Made by a program: the position numbers and the translations under genes | Origin: Flammeovirgaceae bacterium | GTDB taxonomy: Bacteria; Bacteroidota; Bacteroidia; Cytophagales; Cyclobacteriaceae | Length of the DNA stretch: 64,000 nt | Assembly (NCBI GenBank): GCA_020635915.1 | Contig: JACJYU010000001.1 | Coordinates: 124,001-188,000, forward strand | Direction of reading: 5' to 3' | Notes under the pieces: model-generated | The model's input: the letters and a program-made list of their open reading frames with translations, nothing else | Database searches by the model: none | What the model was told of the DNA's origin: nothing | Part shown: positions 18,801-26,903 of the stretch, in pieces | How positions within the stretch are numbered: the stretch's first letter is position 1 | Layout: each line of letters opens with the position of its first letter

Positions 18801-18906
18801 CAAAGAACTCTCTGCCGAACTGGATGGCCACCTGAACAAATTGAACGCCATATTCAATGGCGAGGCCCCCAACCTCAACCAGAAGTTGGACCTGGAGATC
18901 CACTAA
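15817..18906 (+). CDS. Secreted sortilin/VPS10-type BNR-repeat protein
   Basis: This secreted protein of 1,029 residues has ATG 15817 opening a signal peptide (MRFLPISTLIALFVLG to about residue 25); ATG 15796 is an alternative. The first ~700 residues are beta-propeller repeats with about nine Asp-box (BNR) motifs, such as TDGGKTW, TDGGNTW, NGGDTW, DDGGWTW, NGGKTW, NDGQTW, NGGKKW and DYGKTW. A later part (about 780-890) looks like beta-sandwich, including a segment similar to FlgD-like ligand domains. The C-terminal ~120 residues are helical and charged. Such proteins are abundant in Bacteroidota and often annotated as glycosyl hydrolases, but no catalytic residues can be assigned. Confidence 0.82.
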   Translation: MRFLPISTLIALFVLGMANSNANAQSQKPVIDPSYYNNLTWRNIGPNRGGRSLSSMGSPGRTNEYYFGATGGGLWKTVDGGNEWFPVTDGQIHSSSIGAVAVAETNPDIVYIGGGETQLRGSITQGEGVYKTTDGGKTWRPLGLKDTQAISRIRIHPTNPDIVYVSALGHPYGDNEERGVFKSTDGGNTWKKILYVSPEVGAADLVIDRTNPNVLYASTWRVYRKAWKMWGGGPDCKLWKSENGGDTWTELTKNPGMPEGPLGKIGVAVSPADPNRVWAIVEANEGGVFRSDDGGWTWKLVNNERKLRQRAFYYSRLVADPLNKDVVYGLNVDFWKSSDGGVTFDTEIQVPHGDNHDLWIDPNNPQRMIASNDGGACVSLNGGKTWTEEDYPTTQFYHVMATSDVPYHVAGAQQDNSTLAMPSDGWDHMMARGPNHGWYYAVGGGESGWITQSPTDPDVFYAGSQGALLTRYNRKTGQIRDIQVYPRFFSGEPSSALPERWQWTFPIMFAPKDPNIMYTCSQHVWKTTNDGQTWEKISPDLTYADPETLGVSGGVITNDMNGPEIYATVFALAPSYHDVNTIWAGSDDGKVHITRNGGKKWTDITPKNLPKFSRISIIDESQHNPGTLYLAANRYQVDDRQPYVFRTTDYGKTWTKIVNGIKDGHFARAVREDPKRPGLLFLGTEHGVYVSFNAGDLWQPLQLNLPDTPIRDLVVKDEDVVLGTHGRGFWILDDINPMRQITAELARQNTILFKPSDPIRGVYNLKVQYYLKDSPDSVKIEILDAQGKVVSSHVGKEKTNKVDPNLPWWMRGGSTKPTTGTGLNSFTWDLRYPGATVFDGIIIWSGSPKRGPLAPPGDYKVRLTAGSYSETYPFTIKMDPNLKGVTEADLKETYDLAIKIRDKESAANEAVIKIRDARKKIEEGLKKTNDPAITAAAKAFLEKITVVENDLYQTKNQSGQDPLNFPIKLNNRLSSLRRSVETGEAKPTDAAYVVFKELSAELDGHLNKLNAIFNGEAPNLNQKLDLEIH

Positions 18907-18926
18907 GGGACAATAGTAAACACTAG

Positions 18927-18961
18927 AAAAGCCCTGTCGAAAATTCCGGCAGGGCTTTTTT
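18927..18961 (+). terminator. Rho-independent terminator after the BNR-repeat gene
   Basis: A 10-bp stem (AAAAGCCCTG at 18927-18936 with its complement at 18950-18959) runs into a short T run. It is 20 bp after the stop codon. Confidence 0.75.
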
Positions 18962-19001
18962 ACATAAAATGGCAGGCCTTAATCCTCCATGCAGTACCAG
19001 C

Positions 19002-19799
19002 CTAATACCCCGATGCGAATGCTGGCGGGCGGGATTGCACCACATCCCTCACTTGCTCCATTTCCTTGGTAAGGGAACCTCGTTTGATAATGGTGTAGTC
19101 TTTGACCCCCATACTTTCAAACCATTGTTGCCATAGGGCCACCACCCTGTCCCATTCCAGGTCCTTTTCCCTTGGGGAAGCTTCCAGCAACACAATGTGC
19201 AAATCGGGAAATTCATTCTTTACCTGCAGCAACTTGTTTTGATTGTGGCCAACAACGGGGTATCCGTCCGTAAGGATAAAAAGGAAGTTGCGTGTGTGGT
19301 CGTCATCGACATAGTCTACCCGCAGGTCCTCATGAAAATATTTCCAGATGTCGGCACCATAATAGTCTTCGGGCTTTGCACTAAACACCGCATGGCGATA
19401 AAGGGTATCCAGGTTTGCATAAAAATTTTTCCTTCTTTCCGATTCCCTGGCCCTCCGGTACACCTTTTTTATATTGTTCATGTTTACATAAAGCCGGTCT
19501 TCAAATTCATCACGGCTAAGCCCTGCCCCGCGTTGTGGTGCCATTACCACTTTTATCTCATCGCCAGATTTGATGTAAAGGCCGCTCTTCACCTTTTCTT
19601 CAAAAAGTGAATAGATATCCCTGATCAACGCTTTATCCCTTTCCGGTTGGTTGTCCTGGACAATCAACCTGTCGGAAAGATCGAGCAATACGATGTAATT
19701 ATGTTGTATCCGCGGTGCCTGTGCCTTTTTGTCCGGCCCGGGGAGCTTGCATGCCGCAACTGTTGCGGCCAATACAATGGTTAGGATCAAACTTTTCAT
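19002..19799 (-). CDS. Unknown lipoprotein with a von Willebrand A-like fold
   Basis: I cannot assign a function. The 265-residue protein has a lipoprotein signal (Cys17 in VAAC). A hydrophobic strand, YIVLLDLSDRL, with Asp40 and Ser42 resembles the first motif of vWA domains (usually DxSxS; here the last position is Arg44). FLFILTDGY with TDG at 177-179 resembles the third motif. The middle is rich in Arg, Lys and Asp (about residues 110-170) and the end is HIVLLEASPREKDLEWDRVVALW. ATG 19799 overlaps the stop of the upstream membrane protein (ATGA), so the two are translationally coupled and probably act together, one in the membrane and one lipid-anchored. Confidence 0.7.
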   Translation of the reverse strand: MKSLILTIVLAATVAACKLPGPDKKAQAPRIQHNYIVLLDLSDRLIVQDNQPERDKALIRDIYSLFEEKVKSGLYIKSGDEIKVVMAPQRGAGLSRDEFEDRLYVNMNNIKKVYRRARESERRKNFYANLDTLYRHAVFSAKPEDYYGADIWKYFHEDLRVDYVDDDHTRNFLFILTDGYPVVGHNQNKLLQVKNEFPDLHIVLLEASPREKDLEWDRVVALWQQWFESMGVKDYTIIKRGSLTKEMEQVRDVVQSRPPAFASGY

Positions 19800-21004
19800 A
19801 ATGAAATCCTTTTGGCCACCACTTTCACGGTACCACTTTTAATCCCATGCTTGTCTTCAAACTCCTTTTTCAATTGAAGGCATTTTTCCTTTACATCTTT
19901 CATATTGGGCGGGGACAAATAAGAAATCCACCCGGAAGAAAATTGATCAATGTATTTTTTCAAATTACCATACATGGTCGTGTTCAAGTCTTCCCTGAAA
20001 TTCAATATTTGAGCTTTCGCAAAACTTACGTCCTGCAACTTCCCCTTTAGTGCCCGAATGTCTTCCCTTAGGTGGTTGATGATCTTCCTCAGGTTGGAGG
20101 TAATTTCCCGCTTGTCCCATTCGCGTATCAAAGAATCGAGAAGGATGCTCCAGATGATGTACACCAAAAAACCCAGGAAAAGAATAATATAAAACGAAGG
20201 GCTCGAGCTCCAATGTTCGGACGGGAGGCCCATGAGCGACTTAGCGCTTTCCGTATTGCTGCTGATGATCATGGCCAGCAAAAAGTCAACCGTAAAAGTA
20301 ACGGCTATCAACAGCGATACATACACCGCCCTCCACTTGTTCTTCAATTCAAGCAATACGTGAAAGGCCCATCCAAAAGCATAAAACACAAACGGGACAA
20401 CGAGCAGCAGGTAATTGTATTGCAGCGCTTGCGACAACTCATAAGGGCCCGGCATGATACTGCCCGTCCCCTCCCCTGCGGCTATGCTCTCGGCTATCCC
20501 TTCAAAGTCGACATACAGCGCCTTGTAAGTGGCCGAAATGTAAAAGAAGAACAAATACAGGGAAAGCATGGCCAGGATAAAGAAATTCAGTGAAAATTTC
20601 GGAAGGCTAAAACTATCGGATTTTAATTTTTCCTTGTTTTTGTTCCTGCCTTCCTTGATTTGGAGCAGGTCCTTCCTGTACTTGTCAATGTCTTTTTCCT
20701 TGGCGTGGATCTCCTCTTCGGTTTTTGAATTGGCCGCTTCCGCCTCTTTTATCCCTTTCTCCAGTTCCTTTATCTGGCGCACCCGGTCTTTCTTTTCTTC
20801 ATCGGTAAACCCGGAATAGGGCTCTTCCACAAGGTCGCCATTTAAGATGCGGTCGAGGTAGGCCACATACAGGGAAGGGTCGCCATTGGCGCTCCCCGAT
20901 TTTTCATACCCGAAATCATAAAGGTTTACCCTATCGATATGGTGCAGCACGCGCACGTTCGATTCACTGGCGTTCGCCTCTTGTTTTAATTGGCTTGTCT
21001 CCAT
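19796..21004 (-). CDS. Unknown four-helix membrane protein with cytoplasmic coiled coils
   Basis: This 402-residue protein matches no family I recognise. A soluble N-terminus ends in a long charged coiled coil (about residues 67-128). Four membrane helices follow at about 139-157, 196-219, 226-247 and 270-290, and then a second coiled coil (about 296-350) and a soluble tail. ATG 21004 is preferred over the longer frame because it fits the leader, and no signal peptide is present. It is the first gene of a two-gene unit with the vWA-like lipoprotein (ATGA overlap) and diverges from dinB. A scaffold or mechanical coupling role is a guess from the shape. Confidence 0.68.
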   Translation of the reverse strand: METSQLKQEANASESNVRVLHHIDRVNLYDFGYEKSGSANGDPSLYVAYLDRILNGDLVEEPYSGFTDEEKKDRVRQIKELEKGIKEAEAANSKTEEEIHAKEKDIDKYRKDLLQIKEGRNKNKEKLKSDSFSLPKFSLNFFILAMLSLYLFFFYISATYKALYVDFEGIAESIAAGEGTGSIMPGPYELSQALQYNYLLLVVPFVFYAFGWAFHVLLELKNKWRAVYVSLLIAVTFTVDFLLAMIISSNTESAKSLMGLPSEHWSSSPSFYIILFLGFLVYIIWSILLDSLIREWDKREITSNLRKIINHLREDIRALKGKLQDVSFAKAQILNFREDLNTTMYGNLKKYIDQFSSGWISYLSPPNMKDVKEKCLQLKKEFEDKHGIKSGTVKVVAKRISL

Positions 21005-21168
21005 TTTAATTGGGGTTGGTTTTAGTGGTTGATATATGAACAAAATGAAAGAACACATTTTGCTTCAACCATTAATACGATGGGGTTTGGCCCATTCTTG
21101 CACGGCCGCCAACGAACCGTCCTATTGGGCGATAAGCCTTACCAATTAGAAGTTGAATGGAGGTAACC

Positions 21169-21176
21169 TATATTTG
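21169..21176 (+). promoter_or_regulatory. Possible Bacteroidota-type -7 box (TATATTTG) before dinB
   Basis: TATATTTG matches the TAnnTTTG -7 consensus. No clear -33 TTTG lies at the usual distance, so the assignment is tentative. If used, transcription would begin near 21183, upstream of the CTG start but downstream of the TTG candidate at 21153. Confidence 0.28.
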
Positions 21177-21230
21177 CACAGAAAGAAAACCTTTCCACAT
21201 TTTGTCAACAATGCCCATAATATCAATGTC

Positions 21231-22313
21231 CTGGCAAGGAAAATAATCCATATCGACATGGACGCATTTTACGCTTCCATTGAACAACGGGACAACCCAT
21301 TTTACAAGGGAAAACCTTTGGTGGTGGGAGGGTCGCCCGATGGACGTGGCGTGGTGGCCGCGGCCAGCTATGAAGCCAGGAAATTTGGAATACGTTCTGC
21401 CATGCCCTCCCGGCAGGCTGTCCAATTATGCAAAACCTTGATTTTCATCAGGCCGCGATTTGACGTGTACAAAGCCGTTTCGAAAAGCATAAGGGGGATT
21501 TTTCACCGCTATACGGATATGGTGGAACCGCTTTCCCTTGACGAGGCCTATCTTGATGTGACCGAGGACAAACTGCGAATAGGATCGGCTATCGAAATTG
21601 CCCAACGCATCAAAAAAGAAATCAAAGAAGAACTGCAGCTTACCGCTTCGGCAGGGATCTCCATCAACAAATTTGTGGCCAAAATGGCTTCCGACATGAA
21701 CAAACCTGACGGGATCACTTTTATAGGCCCTTCCAAGGTCGAGTCCTTTATGGAAAGCCTTCCTGTCGAAAAATTTTTTGGTGTGGGGAAGGTCACTGCC
21801 GCCAAAATGAAAGCCCTGGGCCTGGGCACTGGCGCGGATATAAAAAGATTATCCGAATCGGAATTGACAAAACATTTTGGGAAAACAGGCAGGTTTTTCT
21901 ATAAAATTGTAAGGGGCGTGGACGACCGGCCCGTACAGCCGCACCGCAGGGCAAAATCAATAAGTGCCGAGGATACTTTTCCCCAGGACCTGGCCACCCT
22001 TAAGGAAATGGAGCGCGAGTTGGAAAAAATCGGGGAATTGGTGCATGAAAGGTTGGCAAAAAACCATTTACAAGGCCGGACCATTACACTCAAAATCAAA
22101 TATCACGACTTCAGGCAGATCACACGAAGCAAATCCTTCCCCTACCTCGTGGCCGATAGGGACACCATTGCCGATACTGCCAAAGGACTCCTGGCGGCTG
22201 CCTACGATGAAACGCAAAAGGTAAGGCTTCTTGGTATCTCCTTGTCCAATTTCAGCGCGCCCGGGCAGGCAAGCCACCGCGATGAAGAAGGCAACCAACT
22301 CGGGCTCTTTTGA
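21231..22313 (+). CDS. dinB: DNA polymerase IV (Y family); start codon uncertain
   Basis: This translesion DNA polymerase has about 360 residues. Catalytic acidic residues sit in HIDMDAFYASIEQ (first Asp of the palm) and SLDEAYLDV. It also has the helix-hairpin-helix segment FFGVGKVTAAKMKALG and a little-finger domain. The last five residues, QLGLF, are a sliding-clamp-binding motif. No ATG lies before the catalytic HIDMD, so the first in-frame ATG would delete the essential Asp. CTG 21231 gives MARKIIHIDMD, the usual family start length; TTG 21153 or TTG 21174 are alternatives. A TATATTTG box at 21169-21176 fits a start near 21231. Regulation by an SOS operator is not visible. Confidence 0.88.
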   Translation: MARKIIHIDMDAFYASIEQRDNPFYKGKPLVVGGSPDGRGVVAAASYEARKFGIRSAMPSRQAVQLCKTLIFIRPRFDVYKAVSKSIRGIFHRYTDMVEPLSLDEAYLDVTEDKLRIGSAIEIAQRIKKEIKEELQLTASAGISINKFVAKMASDMNKPDGITFIGPSKVESFMESLPVEKFFGVGKVTAAKMKALGLGTGADIKRLSESELTKHFGKTGRFFYKIVRGVDDRPVQPHRRAKSISAEDTFPQDLATLKEMERELEKIGELVHERLAKNHLQGRTITLKIKYHDFRQITRSKSFPYLVADRDTIADTAKGLLAAAYDETQKVRLLGISLSNFSAPGQASHRDEEGNQLGLF

Positions 22314-22371
22314 GCCCGGCCAAAGGCAGGAACCCCGATGGTCAAAACCCCAAAATACTTATTTTTGTGCC

Positions 22372-23187
22372 ATGGCAAAGATCTTTGGCTGGCGATGGTT
22401 TTGGAAAGCCACATTGTTCCTGCTCCTCCTTTTTGTCCTCGCCAATGCCTTATTCTATATTTTTAGCGACCAGGTCATTTTTCAATCGACAAAACTTGAC
22501 AAAGGTTACCAATTCGATTTCAAGCAACCTTACAAAGAGTATTTCATCACCACACCCGACAGCACCTCCATCAATGCCATTCGCTTTTCCCCTCCCAAAA
22601 CCTCCAAAGGGCTGGTCTTTTACCTGCATGGAAACGCAGACGACCTTAGCCGATGGGGCAATTATGCCGTTGACTTTACCAGGTTAGGCTATGACGTGGT
22701 AATGTTCGACTATAGGGGGTATGGAAAAAGCACCCACACCCCTGACCATGACCACCTGGCACAGGATGCCCTGTTCCTCTACAAGTGGTTCACTGCCCGC
22801 TTTGCATTCCCAAAGGTTATTGTTTATGGCCGCTCGCTAGGCGCTGCGCTGGCCTCGGAGCTGGCCTCCCAAACATCCCCCGACCTCCTGATATTGGAAA
22901 CGCCTTTTGCCGAATTTGAAGATGTGGTTTACTGGCCCCTGCACCCCACCCTGTACTGGCTTCCGCACGATGAGGGCTTCTCCAATGTGGCTTTCCTGCC
23001 CAAAGTAAAATGCAGGAAAATAATTTTTCATGGCACGGACGACTGGGTAGTCCCGCTTTCCTCTGCCCAAAAGCTGGCCCCCCTGCTTGACCATCCCGAG
23101 GACTTTGTGTTCATAGAGGGTGGTGGCCATAAAAACCTTCGGGAATTTGAGCTGTACCATACCAAGTTGGCGGAAATACTAAATTGA
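22372..23187 (+). CDS. Alpha/beta hydrolase, membrane-anchored (copy 1)
   Basis: This 271-residue hydrolase of the YqkD/FrsA-like alpha/beta group has an N-terminal membrane anchor (about residues 8-28). The nucleophile elbow is GRSLGA (Ser) and the oxyanion strand is LVFYLHGNADDLSRWG. HGTDDWVVPLSSAQK carries the acid and GGGHKNLREF the catalytic His. ATG 22372 gives the natural anchor; the longer frame overlaps dinB. It shares its layout with the next gene 51 bp downstream (tandem paralogs), and the two probably form a unit. The substrate is unknown; relatives are esterases or lipases. Confidence 0.82.
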   Translation: MAKIFGWRWFWKATLFLLLLFVLANALFYIFSDQVIFQSTKLDKGYQFDFKQPYKEYFITTPDSTSINAIRFSPPKTSKGLVFYLHGNADDLSRWGNYAVDFTRLGYDVVMFDYRGYGKSTHTPDHDHLAQDALFLYKWFTARFAFPKVIVYGRSLGAALASELASQTSPDLLILETPFAEFEDVVYWPLHPTLYWLPHDEGFSNVAFLPKVKCRKIIFHGTDDWVVPLSSAQKLAPLLDHPEDFVFIEGGGHKNLREFELYHTKLAEILN

Positions 23188-23238
23188 TTGCAGCCAGGCC
23201 TGTCCCATTTCACCGGTTCTTCATAACTTAATGAAACC

Positions 23239-24051
23239 ATGATCGATATACTTATTTGGGCCGTCATTGCATACATTGCCATTTGTGTATTGTTTTATTT
23301 TTTTCAGGACCTCGCCTTCTTCCGCCCTGAGCGGCTGGCACAAACCTTTACCTATAAATACCCTTTCCCCTTTGAGGAGCTGGATTTTGACATGGAAGAC
23401 GGTGGACGGATCAATGCCATCCATTTTAAGGTGCCCAATACACGCGGTATTGTCTACTACCTGAAGGGGAACTCAAAAAGCATTAAAGGGTGGGGAAAGT
23501 TTGCCAAAGACTTCCTGGGGAACGGGTACGATTTTTTTATGATCGATTACCGTGGGTTTGGAAAAAGCAGCGGCAAAAGAAGCCAGCAAAAAGTATTCAG
23601 TGACGCCCAATACATTTATAAATGGATCACCCAGGCCTATCCCGAGCAGCAGGTGGTTTTGTACGGCCGGTCCCTGGGCAGCGGGGTGGCCGCCAGGTTG
23701 GCCTCGTGGAACAACCCCAGGATGTTGATACTGGACTCCCCTTACTTTAGTTTTTATTACAACACCAGGCGGTACTTATTCTTTACGCCTTTAAAATGGC
23801 TGCTCAAATATGATATGCGCACAGACCAATACTTAAAAGGGGCCCATTGCCCGGTGCACATCATCCATGGCACCCACGACAAGCTTATTACCTTTTCACA
23901 AAGTGAAAAACTGGCAAAACTTTATCCTGACAAAATCACCCTCCATCCGATTGCCAACGGAAGGCACAACAACCTGCCGGAGTTCCCGGAATTCTTTGAA
24001 GTGCTGTACGACATACTGTACGTGCGGCCCAAACCCACGCCCGGTAAGTGA
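23239..24051 (+). CDS. Alpha/beta hydrolase, membrane-anchored (copy 2)
   Basis: This 270-residue paralog of the previous gene has an N-terminal hydrophobic anchor (residues about 4-24), then FQDLAFFRPERLAQTFTYKY. The nucleophile elbow is GRSLGSG, the acid strand HGTHDKLITFSQSEKL and the His region ANGRHNNLPEF. The oxyanion region reads GIVYYLKGNSKSIKGWG, with Lys where copy 1 has the His of YLHGN, so the two may differ in activity. It is followed after 53 bp by the acyl-CoA ligase gene, suggesting a lipid connection, though that is only neighbourhood evidence. Confidence 0.82.
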   Translation: MIDILIWAVIAYIAICVLFYFFQDLAFFRPERLAQTFTYKYPFPFEELDFDMEDGGRINAIHFKVPNTRGIVYYLKGNSKSIKGWGKFAKDFLGNGYDFFMIDYRGFGKSSGKRSQQKVFSDAQYIYKWITQAYPEQQVVLYGRSLGSGVAARLASWNNPRMLILDSPYFSFYYNTRRYLFFTPLKWLLKYDMRTDQYLKGAHCPVHIIHGTHDKLITFSQSEKLAKLYPDKITLHPIANGRHNNLPEFPEFFEVLYDILYVRPKPTPGK

Positions 24052-24104
24052 GCCCCACAAAATGAATACCGCCATTTGAATTTTAAACAATCTTATGCCA
24101 ACTT

Positions 24105-25946
24105 ATGGCGGGAACCAAAGGGATGCGGCACATGGACAAGGCCCCAAAAAAAGAATTCATAGATTTCACAAGGCTTTTTGACATTATCCCCTATCAGCAA
24201 AAAAAGTACCCTAACCCAAAAGCACTCAATTTTTTTCATAACGATAAATGGAACCCTATATCCATTGAAGCGTTGCAGGACAGGGTAAATGCGCTCTCAT
24301 GTTGGTTTTTGGAGAACGGTTATAAAAAAGGCGACAAGGTAGTCCTCGTTCCGCACATCGGCCGTCCGGAATGGGCCATAGCGGATTTCGCCTGTCAGCA
24401 GTTGGGGGTGGTGGTAGTGCCCATACATCCCGGCCTTCGGGAAGAGGAGGCCCGGTCCATCTTCATTGAAACCGGGGCGAAGCTGTGCCTTGCCACTGCA
24501 CCTGACCTGGAGCGGTTTACCGGTTTTATCCACCCCCTGAAAACCCAGCCAGCCATGTGTTCCATCGACCAGGGAACGCCATCGTATTTTTTTCCCTTGT
24601 CAAATGCCGTGGGCAACCCTACATCGTTGGAAAAACTAAATGCGATAAAGGCAACCATTGGCGAGGGCGATATGGCCACCATCATGTACACATCAGGGAG
24701 CTCCGGGGAACAAAAAGGCGTAATGTTGTCCCACCGTAACCTGGTGAGCAACATAAAGGCCGCCCTTGCCTTTTTTCCACTGCAACCGGGCGACCGGGTG
24801 TTGAGCTTTCTCCCCTTTAGCCACATCTTTGAGCGCAACACCCATTACGGGTATATCGCCTTTGGGGCTTCCGTGTACTACAGCCAAAGCCGTGAAGGTT
24901 TTTCGGAAGATTTTAGGTCGGTGAAGCCTGTCTTCTGTACTGCCGTGCCCAGGGTATTGGAAAAAATGCATGGTTACCTGCAGCAACAGCTCCTCGCAAA
25001 AAATTATGTGAAGCGCAAAGCATTGCAATGGGCCATGAATGTAGGAAAAAGGTACAAGGAAAGGGAACGGGTCGGTTTTGTATATGGTGTGCAATTGTTC
25101 ATGGCCAGGGTACTGGTATTGTACCGTTGGCGAAGGCGGCTGGGCGGCAAGCTCAGGCACTTGGTAGTGGGGGCGGCTGCCTTACGCCCCGAAATTGGAC
25201 GGCTATTGTCAGCATCAGGTATACAGGTGGTAGAGGGCTATGGATTGACCGAAACCTCCCCCATGGTAAGCATTAACCGCTTTGAGCCTGGCCTCAACCG
25301 CTTTGGGACGGTAGGCCTGGCCATTCCTGGCGTTGAAGTAAAGATTGATGCAAAAGAAGGGGATGAAGGCGAGATATTGGTAAAAGGCCCCAACGTGATG
25401 ATGGGCTATTTTCAAAGGCCGGAGGACACCAAAGTGGCGTTCACAGCGGACGGATGGTTCAAGACCGGTGACATTGGAAGAATGACAGACAAGCGGTTCC
25501 TGCAAATCACTGACCGTAAAAAAGACATTTTCAAAACTTCCACGGGAAAATACATTGCCCCCAGGCCCCTGCAAAACCACCTGGCCCAATCGCCCTTCAT
25601 CCAACGTTCCCTCATCCTTGGTTTTCAGCGGCCGTTTGTTGTTGCGCTTATTTTGCCCCACTTCGAAATCCTCAAAACATGGTGCAAGAATGAAGGGATC
25701 CATTGGACTTCACCTGCCTTTATGGTGCACAACATCAAGGTAGTAGGAAAATACCAATCAGAACTAGACAAACTCAACGATGGGCTGCCCCCCTTCAGCA
25801 AAGTCAGGGGCTTTGTATTGTGCCCACAGGAATGGTCGGTGGGAAATGGGGAGCTTACCCACACTTTGAAACCCATAAGGACCGCCCTGGAAAAAAATTA
25901 CAAAGACGAAATAGATAAATTGTATGCCCGCCTTTCTATTCCATAA
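24105..25946 (+). CDS. Long-chain fatty acid CoA ligase (AMP-dependent synthetase)
   Basis: This 613-residue ANL-family enzyme activates a fatty acid with ATP and ligates it to CoA. The P-loop motif is YTSGSSGEQKG at 195-205, followed by MLSHRNLVSN. Downstream are VVEGYGLTETSP (A5 motif), DGWFKTGDIG (A7) and a hinge/A8 region ITDRKKDIFKTSTGKYIAP. A relatively long N-terminus and C-terminal cap place it with FadD15-type ligases. The start may be ATG 24105 or ATG 24132 (MDKAPKKEF), which resembles family starts more closely. Its stop overlaps the end of egtD (convergent) by 11 bp. Confidence 0.9.
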   Translation: MAGTKGMRHMDKAPKKEFIDFTRLFDIIPYQQKKYPNPKALNFFHNDKWNPISIEALQDRVNALSCWFLENGYKKGDKVVLVPHIGRPEWAIADFACQQLGVVVVPIHPGLREEEARSIFIETGAKLCLATAPDLERFTGFIHPLKTQPAMCSIDQGTPSYFFPLSNAVGNPTSLEKLNAIKATIGEGDMATIMYTSGSSGEQKGVMLSHRNLVSNIKAALAFFPLQPGDRVLSFLPFSHIFERNTHYGYIAFGASVYYSQSREGFSEDFRSVKPVFCTAVPRVLEKMHGYLQQQLLAKNYVKRKALQWAMNVGKRYKERERVGFVYGVQLFMARVLVLYRWRRRLGGKLRHLVVGAAALRPEIGRLLSASGIQVVEGYGLTETSPMVSINRFEPGLNRFGTVGLAIPGVEVKIDAKEGDEGEILVKGPNVMMGYFQRPEDTKVAFTADGWFKTGDIGRMTDKRFLQITDRKKDIFKTSTGKYIAPRPLQNHLAQSPFIQRSLILGFQRPFVVALILPHFEILKTWCKNEGIHWTSPAFMVHNIKVVGKYQSELDKLNDGLPPFSKVRGFVLCPQEWSVGNGELTHTLKPIRTALEKNYKDEIDKLYARLSIP

Positions 25947-26901
25947 CCTTGAACACCACGTCCGCAAAATACTTTTGCTTGTCGTAAATGACGTCCACTA
26001 TCTCCAGGCCCGACCGCGAGGCCAACGAATGGACCATCTTTAAATCGTATTTCTGGGACACCTCCGTGTGGATGGCCTCCCATTCTTCGAAATGTATGGA
26101 TTTTCCAATCGCCCCGATCCACACCTCTTGCCCTTGCCTGCTCACCAGGAAGCTTTTTGCCACCCCCGTTTCAGGATCGTAATAAGGATAATGGGAAAAT
26201 TGTTCCACGTCAAATTCCCCGTCAAATTCCCGGTTGATCCTCTCCAACAGGTTCAGGTTGAACCTGCGGGTGATCCCCTGGGGGTCGTCATAAGCGGAAA
26301 GGATAAGGCGGGGGTCTTTCTTCAGGTCAAAGCCGATAAGCAGTCTGTCCTGACCCTTCATATTGATGGCAAGCCTCTTGGTGAATGCCATGGCATCTTC
26401 TTTGCCAAAATTCCCAATATTGGCCCCCAGGAACAAAATCAGTTTCCTATGGGCGTCCCTCTTCAGGCCTTCCAGGGCCTCACTATAAAATTGACATTTG
26501 GGCTGAACCTTCAATCCAGGCAAAGACTTGCCCAACCTGCCCACCAACTGTGACAACACGGCCTCGGACACATCTACCGGCACATAAGTAAAGTCAACCT
26601 GCCGGTGGACAAAGGAATTCAACAACACCTCTGTTTTCGTGCCGTCCCCTGCCCCCAACTCCACCAACTTAAAAGGGCCGTCCCTATCGGTAATATGCCG
26701 CAGTATCCTGTCTTTCTGTTTGTCGAAGATGTCAAATTCGGAATTCGTAAGGTAATATTCAGGCATGCGCATGATGTCCTGGAATATTTTATCGCCCACT
26801 TCATCGTAGAAGAGCCAGCTAGGCAAACGCTTGGGCCTACCGGCCAAGCCCTTTTCGATTACGTTCAACACCTCCGTGTTATGGGTTTCGGTTGCGGCCA
26901 T
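25936..26901 (-). CDS. egtD: L-histidine N-alpha-methyltransferase
   Basis: This SAM-dependent enzyme, 321 residues, trimethylates histidine to hercynine, the first step of ergothioneine synthesis. The SAM motif is LVELGAGDGTKTEVLL (Gly83, Gly85, Gly87) and a second loop is LFLGANIGNF. The segment YYLTNSE near residues 49-55 corresponds to the Tyr-bearing histidine-binding region of the family. It lies 2 bp after the egtB stop on the same strand, so egtB and egtD form one unit. Length and motifs agree with EgtD, and no methyltransferase fusion as in OvoA is present. Confidence 0.93.
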   Translation of the reverse strand: MAATETHNTEVLNVIEKGLAGRPKRLPSWLFYDEVGDKIFQDIMRMPEYYLTNSEFDIFDKQKDRILRHITDRDGPFKLVELGAGDGTKTEVLLNSFVHRQVDFTYVPVDVSEAVLSQLVGRLGKSLPGLKVQPKCQFYSEALEGLKRDAHRKLILFLGANIGNFGKEDAMAFTKRLAINMKGQDRLLIGFDLKKDPRLILSAYDDPQGITRRFNLNLLERINREFDGEFDVEQFSHYPYYDPETGVAKSFLVSRQGQEVWIGAIGKSIHFEEWEAIHTEVSQKYDLKMVHSLASRSGLEIVDVIYDKQKYFADVVFKVME

Positions 26902-26903
26902 AT

